A stretch of 61,886 bases of DNA from Mariprofundus sp. UBA1536 (GTDB lineage Bacteria > Pseudomonadota > Zetaproteobacteria > Mariprofundales > Mariprofundaceae). The stretch is taken from contig DCPU01000024.1 of assembly GCA_002323245.1 (NCBI GenBank), positions 1 to 61,886 of the forward strand, written 5' to 3'. The notes beneath the pieces are model-generated. The model did no database searches. It was not told the DNA's origin and saw nothing but the letters and a program-made list of their open reading frames with translations. A program made the position numbers and the translations under genes. Shown here piece after piece: positions 1-8,845 of this stretch. How positions within the stretch are numbered: the stretch's first letter is position 1; each line of letters begins with the position of its first letter.

Positions 1-252
1 CCTGACGATTGGCTGGCATGGGCAGGGTTTGTTGATTTCATATGCTCGCCCATGTTAGGTGCTGGCATACTTTTTTTATTGAAAGCAGATGTGGCTGCAT
101 TTTGCTGAGGCTCTGCTGTCACTTTTGTTACCATCATGCTGTCAACATCAGTATCGTTTTTGGCGATGTGCGTAACTTGTCCTGAAGTGGTTGTTGCTGT
201 GCCTGACGATTTGCTGGCATGGGCAGGGTTTGTTGATTTTAAATGTTCACCT
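1..252 (-). repeat. Two copies of an in-frame repeat, period 201 bp
   Basis: Bases 1-40 and 202-241 are almost identical (CCTGACGATT, then GCTGGCATGGGCAGGGTTTG in both), offset by exactly 201 bases, or 67 codons. The shared part encodes GEHxKSTNPAHASxSSG on the minus strand; the rest of the unit has diverged. The first copy is cut by the window edge, so more units may lie outside. Confidence 0.8.
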
Positions 253-467
253 GTCGACGTTTTCACCATTGTGTTCTCTGCAGCAGTTTTAGTCGGGATA
301 TGTTGCGGTGTTACTTGTTTAGCAGCCTGAGTCGATTTCTGAGAGAGTTGAGCGAGCAAGCGCGAGAAAAGACTTTGTTGCGGAGTTTTGTCTTTTTTTC
401 CAATGCCCGCGATGCCTAGGCTGGCATCGCCTGTGGTGGAGTTAGATATGGTATTTGTAGTCATCAT
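1..467 (-). CDS. N-terminal part of a low-complexity Ser/Thr/Gln-rich protein, possibly FliK-like (cut by window edge)
   Basis: The minus strand is open from an ATG at 467 (a second ATG follows at 464) to the window edge, giving about 155 residues with no stop. The protein is rich in Ser, Thr, Gln, Ala and Lys, has no signal peptide or membrane segment, and begins with a short conserved-looking stretch (IAGIGKKDK, then SLFSRLLAQLSQ). It contains an in-frame repeat with a period of 67 residues (GEHxKSTNPAHASxSSG). Composition and the leading LLAQL helix are typical of the disordered N-terminal half of flagellar hook-length control protein FliK, but the diagnostic C-terminal domain lies outside the window, so the name is a guess. 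Only a weak AGAG precedes the start. Confidence 0.55.
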   Translation of the reverse strand, partial: MMTTNTISNSTTGDASLGIAGIGKKDKTPQQSLFSRLLAQLSQKSTQAAKQVTPQHIPTKTAAENTMVKTSTGEHLKSTNPAHASKSSGTATTTSGQVTHIAKNDTDVDSMMVTKVTAEPQQNAATSAFNKKSMPAPNMGEHMKSTNPAHASQSS

Positions 468-553
468 GCTCTGACTAAAGCAGCTGCTATGCCAGAGGGT
501 GAATGTTGTTAAAGTATAATAGAATTAAGCATTTAACAATTTTTTCCTAGTGC

Positions 554-3436
554 TTATGCGGCATTTTTTTCCGCATGGCTGGCATTATTTTCCCCAATCA
601 CAATCAACTCGACAATATCATCCCTGTTGTTCAACCAAGAACGACGCGAGATAGGATTACCAAATGGGTTGATAATGATTTGGCGTTGACGCAAGCAGCT
701 AAAGTCTGATTTGCGAGGGAACATGCTTTGGATGATGCTTTGTAATGGGTCAGTCCATACAAAAGGATAATTCAAGCGATAACCAATCCATACATAACCC
801 TCCTTGAGTAAAGCTTCAAACATAAGTTCAGGGTCTTCAGGAAGCCTTCCTGTAACGGGCATGGTTTGTAATTCAAACTCTTCCTGCGAGGTTACATCGG
901 ACATTAAGTCGTGAATAATATGACGTAGTGCGCGTTTGGTTTGATACACACCATCATTTTCAGAGGTGTACATATGGAAGCTGGTATGCGCCACATAAGC
1001 ACCATAAAACTCATCAGGCACGGTCAAATGAATTTCCAATGGTATGTCAAATTGATCCAATTCTTCTTGCAGTAAACGCGCTTGTTCACGCTCCTTGAGC
1101 ATGGGCATGACTACCGGACTCACGCCCTCAGTTTTAGCAATGCTCACCACATGCGATATCAGTGTTGAAATAATAGCATAAGCTTCTTGCGTGGATTGAT
1201 TGGATTTTGAAAGCAGGATATGCGTAGCTGTTTTGATATAAGGGCGCAGCATTTCCATATTTGAAAAGTCCCAAGCTTTCACTTCCACCTTAATATTACG
1301 ATGTGCATTATCATCTTCGGATAAACGGCGCTCAATATATTCGCGTTCACTGATAAGCTCAGCTGGGCTGAGATTGTCCAATAATGTCACAGTGATATGT
1401 TGATAATGAGCGGCCAATCGTTTGAGCAACAATGGCAGGCTTCCAGTCCACCCTGTGATTAGAATGTCCAAAGCTGCATTGCTATCTCTGGTCTTCACGC
1501 ATGGTAAGGCCATGGGTAGCGAAGATGTTTCAACATGTGCTCCAGGGTGGCGCAACACGTAATTTAACTCGCCATGTAAGGCATTTTCATTGAGCGCAAT
1601 GCCCGCAATACCCTTGAGTGTTAAATTGCCAACTTTGTGTAAATGATAAATCGGGTGCGTATCCCACTCATCATCGACCACGCCTAGCAGAATGGCGCCT
1701 CGGCTTAACAAGGCTTTTGCAGCGTCATAAATATCAGCGGAATGCTTTCCATCTTCGGTATAGAGGAAATAGCTACCATCGCGCTTTTCTAGCTTGCCCG
1801 ACCATTCAATCACTTGCATGGCTGATTCTTCAGCGCGTTCGGGAATCATCAGGCGGTTTAAGACCTGGTCAAAATCGCAATAGCCCAAAATATTTTTAAT
1901 GGCGTTGGCCCTGAAATCCGCTTGCGACATAATCACTGTGGGTTTGTTGTATTTGCCTGTGTTATCCCAACCAACTTGCAACATATGTTTGTGTTCGGGG
2001 ATGCGTGAATAGTTCATGCCTGGCACAGCGACACTTAAATACACATCAGGATGCATGCTGCGAATAGCCAGTAAGGAAAAGAAGCTCTCCGATAATGATT
2101 CAGAGGTTGTAAACTCTTCTGGTAATAACACCAAAGCCTGACGGGCAGCTTTAAGGTTGACGCGTTTTAAATCCTCAACTTTTTTGCTGTCGCCATGGCG
2201 ATAAGTTACCCATTTCTCAGCAAGCAGCGCTTCAGGGATTTTGGCTTCATGATGCAGCATCACCAGTTTGAGTTTGGTAAACGAGCGTTCAGAGGCAATG
2301 CGTAAAGATTCTAAAATGTAAGGTGCGGTGCTGGTCCAGCCAAACATCACCATATGTCTGGTTACAGCCAAACGCTCATTACGAAGTTTGGTCATCAATC
2401 CCGATACAATGCTCGCGCCGATACCAATGAAGAAGGCGAAAATGAACACGCCAATCACAACAGCAAGAATGGAGAGAATGGCGATAGGTGCTGAATCGGG
2501 GAAAGTAACTGCATTGCCGGGGTCGGTGAATAAGCGGAAAGAAAACCAGATGCGCGCCAAAATATTTTCATCGCGCGCATCGATTTTACTATCTTGGGTG
2601 AAGTCGAAATCAGGCAGCATAAAGTGACCAAAAATGCCGCCACCAATGGAAATCACGGCCAAGACCAACACAATCAAATTGATTTCCTGTAAGAATTGCC
2701 CTTCACGCATTACATCACGCAGATTACGAATAATGACCACCCATGGGCGAAGCAAACGAATCAAACGCATCATACGAAGCGCTCCGCCGTAAGGAATGAC
2801 GGCAAAAGCAGGAATCATCACCATGGTGGCTAAGGCATCAAGCCACCAGAATCCCCACTCCATGAGACGTTCGTTATTGGATTCAAAATTCATGCTGTTC
2901 ATAATCAGATAGCGTAAATAAAGCTCAACTGCAAAGAAGATAATAATAATCCACATCAAGGTGTCGGTAGCGAAGAATGAAACCAGAATGACCAGTGAGG
3001 TAAACATACCATAGGTGGGTGAGTACATGGCACTTTGTAAGTCGAAATAACGGAACATACGTAGTGTTCGTAATAAATACACTGCGCGCAGCACACGTAC
3101 CATGGCTGCATCTTCAGCTTGGAAAGGCATATCAAAAATGGTGATAAGTAGTGAGGCGACACCGATAATATCCAAAACCAGAAACATACCGTCAATTTTC
3201 CGGTTCAGTGATGTCCGATAGGGATTGGTTCGGGTTTTAAACATCATGATGGCAATGCGTGCACCAATTTCAATTGTGAATACTGCAAATAAAATGGCTG
3301 CCAGTATGGGCTCATGGGTGAAGGAAAGCGCCACAAGGCCGAGCATGAGGAAGCCAAATCGCGGATGGGATAAAATCCATTCGATGTGATAATACATCAA
3401 TGCACGGTCTTTAATCGTAGAAGTGATTGTTTTCAT
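554..3436 (-). CDS. CASTOR/POLLUX-like ion channel with two voltage-sensor-like modules and RCK-type cytoplasmic domains
   Basis: A 960-residue inner-membrane protein. Residues about 296-312 (WFSFRLFTDPGNAVTF) followed by a long inner helix (316-347) and a Rossmann-like start HMVMFGW (361-367) match the pore and first RCK domain of the CASTOR/POLLUX family of cation channels; the usual potassium filter TVGYG is absent. N-terminal to the pore are two successive four-helix blocks. The first has an acidic S2 (E56), S3 (D89) and an S4 with arginines at 114, 117, 123, 126 and 129. The second has E171, D200 and an S4 with arginines at 221, 224, 227 and 230. S5 is about 252-272. The remaining 600 residues are cytoplasmic with a second Rossmann-like start near ILITGW. 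The gene appears monocistronic and is divergent from fxsA across 131 bp. Ion selectivity and gating cannot be read from sequence. Confidence 0.8.
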   Translation of the reverse strand: MKTITSTIKDRALMYYHIEWILSHPRFGFLMLGLVALSFTHEPILAAILFAVFTIEIGARIAIMMFKTRTNPYRTSLNRKIDGMFLVLDIIGVASLLITIFDMPFQAEDAAMVRVLRAVYLLRTLRMFRYFDLQSAMYSPTYGMFTSLVILVSFFATDTLMWIIIIFFAVELYLRYLIMNSMNFESNNERLMEWGFWWLDALATMVMIPAFAVIPYGGALRMMRLIRLLRPWVVIIRNLRDVMREGQFLQEINLIVLVLAVISIGGGIFGHFMLPDFDFTQDSKIDARDENILARIWFSFRLFTDPGNAVTFPDSAPIAILSILAVVIGVFIFAFFIGIGASIVSGLMTKLRNERLAVTRHMVMFGWTSTAPYILESLRIASERSFTKLKLVMLHHEAKIPEALLAEKWVTYRHGDSKKVEDLKRVNLKAARQALVLLPEEFTTSESLSESFFSLLAIRSMHPDVYLSVAVPGMNYSRIPEHKHMLQVGWDNTGKYNKPTVIMSQADFRANAIKNILGYCDFDQVLNRLMIPERAEESAMQVIEWSGKLEKRDGSYFLYTEDGKHSADIYDAAKALLSRGAILLGVVDDEWDTHPIYHLHKVGNLTLKGIAGIALNENALHGELNYVLRHPGAHVETSSLPMALPCVKTRDSNAALDILITGWTGSLPLLLKRLAAHYQHITVTLLDNLSPAELISEREYIERRLSEDDNAHRNIKVEVKAWDFSNMEMLRPYIKTATHILLSKSNQSTQEAYAIISTLISHVVSIAKTEGVSPVVMPMLKEREQARLLQEELDQFDIPLEIHLTVPDEFYGAYVAHTSFHMYTSENDGVYQTKRALRHIIHDLMSDVTSQEEFELQTMPVTGRLPEDPELMFEALLKEGYVWIGYRLNYPFVWTDPLQSIIQSMFPRKSDFSCLRQRQIIINPFGNPISRRSWLNNRDDIVELIVIGENNASHAEKNAA

Positions 3437-3567
3437 GATGGTTTTCTCGCCTTGTTGAACATGATGGTATCGGGCCTTTTAAGCTCATCAGCAAATTCAA
3501 TGCCACAGATGGACGGCGTTACATCTGCGCCCTTGAATACCATGGCTAAGGGTCGTATACATAGCCT

Positions 3568-4041
3568 ATGTTAAGAATATTTTTTGTTATGTTCGTGTTG
3601 TTGCCGCTTTTGGAATTGTATGTGTTGATTGAAGTTGGAAGCGGTATTGGTGGATTGGCGACGATAGTGTTGTGTTTATTGACGGCAGCTTTGGGTGGTT
3701 TGATTATCCGTTGGCAAGGTGTGCAGACATTATTGCAAGCGCGCAAAAGCATGGCCCAAGCTCAGCATCATGAGTTAGCAGCGCATGCCATGCACGGCTT
3801 TTTGCTGGTGGTTGCTGGCGTACTCTTATTTATTCCTGGTTTTATCAGTGACAGTTTGGGCTTCTTACTGCTGATTCCTCCGCTACGGGCAGCGGTCATA
3901 CATAAGCAGCAAAGTTATGCTCGCTTTCGCAGCTCAGGGCAGTCAACGTACACCCAAACTACACGCAGCACAGGTGGTGGAAGGTATGTGGAAGTGATTG
4001 AAGCAGAAGTTGTTGAGCATCAAACCAAGCACAAAGATTAA
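3568..4041 (+). CDS. fxsA: FxsA family inner-membrane protein
   Basis: A 157-residue protein with the FxsA pattern: an N-terminal membrane helix ending in LPLLELYVLIEVG, a second helix (TIVLCLLTAALGGLIIRWQG), and a re-entrant or third pair of helices containing LLFIPGFISDSLGFLLLIPP. The C-terminal 45 residues are hydrophilic. In E. coli FxsA overproduction relieves exclusion of phage T7 by the F plasmid; its normal role is unknown. It lies 73 bp upstream of tatA in the same direction and could be co-transcribed. No strong ribosome binding site precedes the ATG. Confidence 0.85.
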   Translation: MLRIFFVMFVLLPLLELYVLIEVGSGIGGLATIVLCLLTAALGGLIIRWQGVQTLLQARKSMAQAQHHELAAHAMHGFLLVVAGVLLFIPGFISDSLGFLLLIPPLRAAVIHKQQSYARFRSSGQSTYTQTTRSTGGGRYVEVIEAEVVEHQTKHKD

Positions 4042-4114
4042 CAAACGCATCAACACCGTGCAGGTTTGCACACCATAAGACTTTGATTGGCGATACACAC
4101 TGAGGAGTTAGGGT

Positions 4115-4315
4115 ATGTTTGGATTGGGAACAACTGAGTTAATGTTAATTTTGGTGATTGTGGTGGTGCTTTTTGGCGCCAAAAAATTGCCAGCTTTGGG
4201 TGAAGGATTGGCTAAGGGTATCAAAAGCTTTCGCACCAATATGTCTGATGACAAAAGCAAAGCAGCCGATGATCAAATTATTGAAGTAGAAAAAGAAAAA
4301 AATAAGTCTGCATAA
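4115..4315 (+). CDS. tatA: Sec-independent protein translocase subunit TatA
   Basis: A 66-residue protein with one N-terminal membrane helix (about residues 6-20), the conserved FG hinge (VLFGAKKLPALG) and an amphipathic helix (GEGLAKGIKSFR), followed by a charged tail. TatA oligomerises to form the conduit of the twin-arginine translocase, which moves folded proteins across the inner membrane. A GAGGAG ribosome binding site lies upstream. It is the first gene of tatABC; tatB follows after 25 bp. Confidence 0.95.
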   Translation: MFGLGTTELMLILVIVVVLFGAKKLPALGEGLAKGIKSFRTNMSDDKSKAADDQIIEVEKEKNKSA

Positions 4316-4340
4316 GCGTTTGAAGACGAAAGGATAAACG

Positions 4341-4598
4341 ATGCCAGATATTGGGTTGATTGAACTTGCGCTCATAGGCTTGGTGGGTTTTTTGGTGCTA
4401 GGGCCAGAGCGATTACCAGAGTTCTTTGGTCAAATTGGTAGAATTGTGCGCGATGGCAGGGCTTGGCTGAATGGTTTGAAAAATCAGCTTGCCCATGAGA
4501 AAAGCCAACTGAGCAACCCCATCAATGAGGTTACTTCCGAAATCAAAGCCAGCGTTGAAAATATCGTCGATGTGAGCAAAGGCGATCAACGTGACTGA
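4341..4598 (+). CDS. tatB: Sec-independent protein translocase subunit TatB
   Basis: An 85-residue protein resembling TatA but with the TatB features IGLIELALIGLVGFLVLGPERLP and a longer polar C-terminal region without the FGAKKLP hinge. TatB forms the twin-arginine signal receptor together with TatC. AAAGGA precedes the ATG. Its last codons overlap the GTG start of tatC by 8 bp, which implies translational coupling. Position between TatA and TatC supports TatB rather than a second TatA. Confidence 0.93.
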   Translation: MPDIGLIELALIGLVGFLVLGPERLPEFFGQIGRIVRDGRAWLNGLKNQLAHEKSQLSNPINEVTSEIKASVENIVDVSKGDQRD

Positions 4599-5361
4599 AG
4601 GAAATCATCCGCTACCGCCATTGATGTCGCACTTACTTGAGCTAAAAAAACGGCTCACGATTGCTGTGGTTGTTTATATTCTCGGCGTATTACTGTTGAT
4701 GAATTATTCAGAAGTGGTGTTTAACTTTATTTCGGCACCCATTCGCGCCGCGCTTCCTGAAGGCACACCACTGATTTTCTTAAATGCCCCCGATGTGTTT
4801 TTCACTTACTTGAAAATTGCCTTGGTATTAAGTTTGTTTGCCACCGCCCCGATTACCTTTTATCAGCTTTGGGCCTTTGTGGCTCCGGGCTTGTACAAAC
4901 ATGAACGCTTTGCATTTTTGGGTTATTTTGTTTCGAGTTTTCTGCTTCTAATCGCAGGTGGCGCGTTTGCCTTTTACCTTGTTTTTCCCCTTATTTTTGA
5001 GTTCTTCCTTGGTTTTTCTACTGACACTATCCAAGCCATGCCAGCCATCAAAGAGTATTTAACACTCGCGATGAAGTTGCTGTTTGCCTTTGGCTTAAGT
5101 TTTCAAATTCCCATTATCATTATGCTCTTGGTGCGTCTTGGTTTGTTTGCACCCAAGGACTTGGCCGATAAACGCCGTTATGTGATTGTTTGGGCCTTTG
5201 TCATTGCAGCAGTGCTGACGCCACCTGACATTATTTCGCAAACCCTATTGGCATTACCGATGTTGTTGCTCTTTGAAGTGGGCCTATTATTGGCGAGATA
5301 TGCATCCAAGCCCAGCGAAGCGGTTGCACCTGAAGTTTCTGAAATAGAAAAACCAAATTAA
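4591..5361 (+). CDS. tatC: Sec-independent protein translocase subunit TatC
   Basis: A 256-residue, six-helix inner-membrane protein. It begins with the TatC signature PLMSHLLELKKRL (residues about 10-22) and has the conserved loop FYQLWAFVAPGLYKHER. TatC recognises twin-arginine signal peptides. The start is a GTG inside the end of tatB. The TAA stop at 5359-5361 overlaps the stop of the convergent ATPase gene (5358-5360), so the two genes leave no room for a terminator between them. Confidence 0.96.
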   Translation: MTEGNHPLPPLMSHLLELKKRLTIAVVVYILGVLLLMNYSEVVFNFISAPIRAALPEGTPLIFLNAPDVFFTYLKIALVLSLFATAPITFYQLWAFVAPGLYKHERFAFLGYFVSSFLLLIAGGAFAFYLVFPLIFEFFLGFSTDTIQAMPAIKEYLTLAMKLLFAFGLSFQIPIIIMLLVRLGLFAPKDLADKRRYVIVWAFVIAAVLTPPDIISQTLLALPMLLLFEVGLLLARYASKPSEAVAPEVSEIEKPN

Positions 5362-7583
5362 ATAAGCATCTTGATAAGGTCTTGGTACCCAATCGTACCT
5401 GCTTCAGCCAGCTCTAGAGCATGCTGAGCTTTCGGAATCATGCCTTCTTTGAGAACAATGTTGGTCAACTCATACCCTGAAATTTTATCGTGAATAGCTT
5501 CGCGAACTTTTGGTGTAACTACCAATAGCTCGTACACCATTACCCTGCCATTGTAACCTGTAGACTGGCAGCGATTGCAGCCTTTCTGCTGGTATAGTTT
5601 CTTGGGGTTTTTGATGCCGAGGTTTTTGAGGATAGCCAGTGTGTCGGTATCTTCATCGGTAAGCTGCACTCGGCAACCGCTACACAAGCGTTTAACTAGC
5701 GTTTGACTGATAATGCCACTTACAGCAGGGGCAAGTAGATAGTTTGGTACCCCCAAATCCTGTAAGCGTACGATAGTATCCACAGCACTGTTGGTGTGCA
5801 GTGTCGAAAGCATGAGATGGCCAGTGAGGGCAGCTTCTACGCCAATTGACGCTGTTTCAGGGTCGCGCATTTCGCCCACCATAATCACATCAGGATCATG
5901 GCGCAGGATATTGCGCAAGACGCTGGTAAAAGTGAGTCCGGTTTTATGGTTGACCTGTATTTGATTGGCGCCATCAATCTCTGATTCTACAGGGTCTTCG
6001 ATGGTGATGACATGCAAGGGTGATTTAATAATTTTTTCCAGCAAGGCAAACAAAGTTGTGGATTTTCCAGAGCCCGTTGGGCCTGTTGAAAGAATAAGAC
6101 CAAAGGGTTTTTTTATCATTTCTTCAAGCGCTTGTTGGTCATCAGGGCGCAGGCCAATGGCTTCAAGGTCGGTAGCTGCTTCTTTTTTTAGAATCCGCAT
6201 CACGATGGATTCACCATAAATATTGGGTATGCACGAGACACGAAACTCGACTTTGGCTTCATTGTGAAACACACGCATACGTCCATCTTGAGTGATGCGA
6301 TGTTCGGAGATGTCCATGCCAGATAAAATCTTGATACGCGATACGATTTTTGGTTGCACACTCTTGTCGAGTACCTCATCAGAAATCAAATCACCATTCA
6401 CCCGATAGAGGACGCGTAACTTCTTCTCTTGCGGAAGAATATGAATATCTGATGCCTTTCGCTCCAAAGCATGGACAAAAATCTTGTTTACCAAACGCAC
6501 AACGGGAGATGTTTCTGCCTCAAGTGCCACTGCCAAAACATCATCGGGTTCTTCTTCTTCCACCTGCTCAATAAAGAGAAACTCATTATCATCGCCTGAC
6601 ATCAGGCTGATTTCATAATCGAGTAGGCGTTTGATTTGGCTTGGAGTGGCGACTACTTCAGCGATGCGTTTTTTGGTGAGAAACCGAATGTCATCAAAGG
6701 CATCAAAATCAAGAGGGTCGGCGCGGGCTAGGGTGAGGGTAAACTCATCCGATGCAATGGGGATACTTTGATGTTGATGCAGAATTTGAATGCCCACTTC
6801 ATCAATTGCCGATTGTTTAATGGGGTAGGTATCAAGGTCAACAAAAGGTAAATGCAGTTTCTTGGCCAAAGCCGAAGACACTTGTTCCTCGGTAACAGCG
6901 CCCATGTCAATGAGTAGTTGCCCGATTTTTACGCTACGATTGGTTTCTTGCGCTTTTAAGGCTGATTGTAAGTCTTCTTCAGTAATCAAGTTGGCTTCAA
7001 TCAATACTCTGCCTAAGAAACGACGGTTTTTCTTTTGCTCTCCAAGAGCCTTTTTTAAATCATCTGCAGCAATTTTTTGTTGCTCGAGAAGGATGTCGCC
7101 AAGCGGCATGGCTTGCAGGTTGCGTTGGGTGCTTAGCGCTTCTTCAATTTTTATATCGGTGATTGTTTTTTCATCGAGCAGTGCCATGCCCAAAGGCGTA
7201 TCTTCTTCAAAGAGACGCACGCCATGATTGTAAAAAAAGAAATGGGAATACTCAGGCTCACTTTCATCAGCTGTAGCAAAAAAACCAGCTTGGTATTTTT
7301 TTGTGCCGCTGGCCAAGACATGGAATGTTTCGGTGGTGAGCGTGTGCACAAGCATGGAGCTGGCATCATTACGTTCAGGAAGGGGTTTGCTTTTGCCTTT
7401 GGGACGATGAAAGCCGATATAAGCGATTTCGCTGGGTTCAAAATATTGGGTTACGCCCGTTTTCGGTTTGAGCTCCAGTTGATGATTGCGTAGCGAAAAC
7501 TTCATCAACAAACCTTGATTTTTTTCACCATTGAGCAGGTGTAAGGTTGCTTCCCGTTGATGATAGTCACTGGCGTTACTCAT
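5358..7583 (-). CDS. PilB/GspE/MshE-type assembly ATPase with extended N terminus
   Basis: A secretion or type IV pilus assembly ATPase of about 741 residues. The C-terminal half has the whole family set: Walker A GPTGSGKST, an aspartate box, Walker B MVGEMRD, a histidine box LSTLHTNSA, and paired cysteines (CSGC, then CNRC) for zinc. Before it, at about 162-246, are three successive copies of a 28-residue unit (LGDILLEQ.. / LGRVLIEA.. / IGQLLIDM..), as in the MshEN-type c-di-GMP binding or GspE N-terminal domains. The first 130 residues are a beta-rich domain I do not recognise. I chose ATG 7583 because GGAGGTGAGG lies directly upstream and would be inside the gene if the in-frame ATG at 7595 were used. 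No pilus gene adjoins it, so its machine is unknown; gspE at 49777 is a separate paralogue. Confidence 0.85.
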   Translation of the reverse strand: MSNASDYHQREATLHLLNGEKNQGLLMKFSLRNHQLELKPKTGVTQYFEPSEIAYIGFHRPKGKSKPLPERNDASSMLVHTLTTETFHVLASGTKKYQAGFFATADESEPEYSHFFFYNHGVRLFEEDTPLGMALLDEKTITDIKIEEALSTQRNLQAMPLGDILLEQQKIAADDLKKALGEQKKNRRFLGRVLIEANLITEEDLQSALKAQETNRSVKIGQLLIDMGAVTEEQVSSALAKKLHLPFVDLDTYPIKQSAIDEVGIQILHQHQSIPIASDEFTLTLARADPLDFDAFDDIRFLTKKRIAEVVATPSQIKRLLDYEISLMSGDDNEFLFIEQVEEEEPDDVLAVALEAETSPVVRLVNKIFVHALERKASDIHILPQEKKLRVLYRVNGDLISDEVLDKSVQPKIVSRIKILSGMDISEHRITQDGRMRVFHNEAKVEFRVSCIPNIYGESIVMRILKKEAATDLEAIGLRPDDQQALEEMIKKPFGLILSTGPTGSGKSTTLFALLEKIIKSPLHVITIEDPVESEIDGANQIQVNHKTGLTFTSVLRNILRHDPDVIMVGEMRDPETASIGVEAALTGHLMLSTLHTNSAVDTIVRLQDLGVPNYLLAPAVSGIISQTLVKRLCSGCRVQLTDEDTDTLAILKNLGIKNPKKLYQQKGCNRCQSTGYNGRVMVYELLVVTPKVREAIHDKISGYELTNIVLKEGMIPKAQHALELAEAGTIGYQDLIKMLI

Positions 7584-7728
7584 CCTCACCTCCATAAAAT
7601 TTATTCATTATTTACACTGACATGCATTTCAATCTCATCGGCTAATCTAAGCACAATCTTGAATAAATAGAACCCATAAAGAATTTAAGTTACCTTACCA
7701 TTTTAACATGAAAAGGTAGGATTCTCCT

Positions 7729-8397
7729 ATGGAAAATAAACATCAAATTGTTTTGCTTGGTGCCACAGGTGCTGTGGGTTCGGAAGTTGTAAAAAACCTT
7801 ATCTTGCAACCTATGACCAGCAGGTTGTCCCTTCTTTCGCGAAGGGAGGTTGCATATACCGACCATAGAATTGAAAACCATGTGGTGGATGTTTTTTCGC
7901 CATCATTTTATGCGCATTTGCTCAGTGGCTTTGATGTTGCCATTTGCACCATGGGCGTGGGTCAGCCATCGAAAGTCACGCCAGAAGAATTTATCAGAGT
8001 GGACAAGACCGCCGTGTTGGATTTCGCATCGGCATGTAAGGCAGCAGGTGTGGCGCATTTTGTCTTATTAAGTTCGGTATCTTCAGATGTGAGCTCAGCC
8101 TCCTTATACCTACGCACCAAAGCCGAGCTGGAAGCTGGATTAAAAGCTTTGAATTTTGAGCGTTTAAGTGTGTTTAAACCTTCCATGATTCTTACGCCCA
8201 AGAATCGCTACGGTATTTCACAAGCCATCACCCTCAAAATATGGCCGCTCATTAGCCCATTGTTTTGGGGCGGTATGCGCAAATTTCGCGGTATTAAAGT
8301 TGAAGATTTGGGCAAGGCGATAGCCTTGAATGTGTTTAAAGAAAAACAAGGTGTTGAGGCTATGCATTGGGATGAATTTCAGCAGTTTCTCAAATAA
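7729..8397 (+). CDS. NAD(P)-binding Rossmann-fold protein (atypical SDR, HTATIP2/NmrA-like)
   Basis: A 222-residue single-domain protein with a glycine-rich nucleotide-binding turn GATGAVGSEV at residues 9-18. Further family features are the segment VAICTMGVG, VAHFVLLSSVSS where the SDR serine would be, and YLRTKAELE with the Tyr-X-X-X-Lys spacing (YLRTK). This places it among atypical short-chain reductases related to HTATIP2/YbjT-like proteins, which are often of unknown substrate. A near-consensus ribosome binding site is seen just upstream. It converges with arfB, 19 bp away. Function beyond NAD(P) binding is not supported. Confidence 0.75.
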   Translation: MENKHQIVLLGATGAVGSEVVKNLILQPMTSRLSLLSRREVAYTDHRIENHVVDVFSPSFYAHLLSGFDVAICTMGVGQPSKVTPEEFIRVDKTAVLDFASACKAAGVAHFVLLSSVSSDVSSASLYLRTKAELEAGLKALNFERLSVFKPSMILTPKNRYGISQAITLKIWPLISPLFWGGMRKFRGIKVEDLGKAIALNVFKEKQGVEAMHWDEFQQFLK

Positions 8398-8416
8398 AAG
8401 TTTCTGGGTTTGACAC

Positions 8417-8833
8417 TTAATCGTTGGGAATATTTTTCCGCTGAGCTTTGAGTGCACCGCGATTGGCCTTGTTATCCAAACGGCGTTTGACAGAGCTGCG
8501 GGTTTTTCGCGTTGGTTTTCGCGTTTTGGGTATACTGATAGCTGAGCGAATCAAGGCTTGAAGGCGAAGCATGGCATCGGTTTTATTTTTCGCTTGGGTG
8601 CGATGATGCTGAGCTTTAATGATGATAAAGCCTTCTTGGCTGATACGTTGATCAGCAAAGCTGAGTAACCGAATTTTCATGGCTTCTGGAAGTGATGAGG
8701 CATGGATATCAAAACGCAAATGAATGGCGCTGGACACCTTGTTTACATTCTGACCACCTGCACCTTGAGCGCGAATAGCGTTGAGTTCAATCTCATGGTC
8801 GGGAATAGATACTGATGCATTGATATTGAGCAT
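8417..8833 (-). CDS. arfB: Alternative ribosome-rescue factor ArfB (peptidyl-tRNA hydrolase)
   Basis: A 138-residue protein carrying the release-factor catalytic motif GGQ in RAQGAGGQNVNKVSSAIHLR (residues about 18-38) and the long basic C-terminal tail (KTRKPTRKTRSSVKRRLDNK) that enters the empty mRNA channel of stalled ribosomes. It hydrolyses peptidyl-tRNA on non-stop ribosomes, working as a back-up for tmRNA, which is also present in the window (61532-61881). Length matches E. coli YaeJ/ArfB. It lies 12 bp downstream of the exonuclease gene and is probably co-transcribed with it. Confidence 0.93.
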   Translation of the reverse strand: MLNINASVSIPDHEIELNAIRAQGAGGQNVNKVSSAIHLRFDIHASSLPEAMKIRLLSFADQRISQEGFIIIKAQHHRTQAKNKTDAMLRLQALIRSAISIPKTRKPTRKTRSSVKRRLDNKANRGALKAQRKNIPND

Positions 8834-8845
8834 TAGCTTTAGCTT

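Noticed and set aside
136..330. Plus-strand open frame of 64 codons with a hydrophobic end
   Set aside because: It lies opposite the repeat-bearing minus-strand frame, which has a start and coherent protein repeats; the plus frame has no ribosome binding site.
556..576. Inverted repeat ATGCGG/CCGCAT at the end of the channel gene
   Set aside because: No T run follows on either strand, so it is not a convincing terminator.
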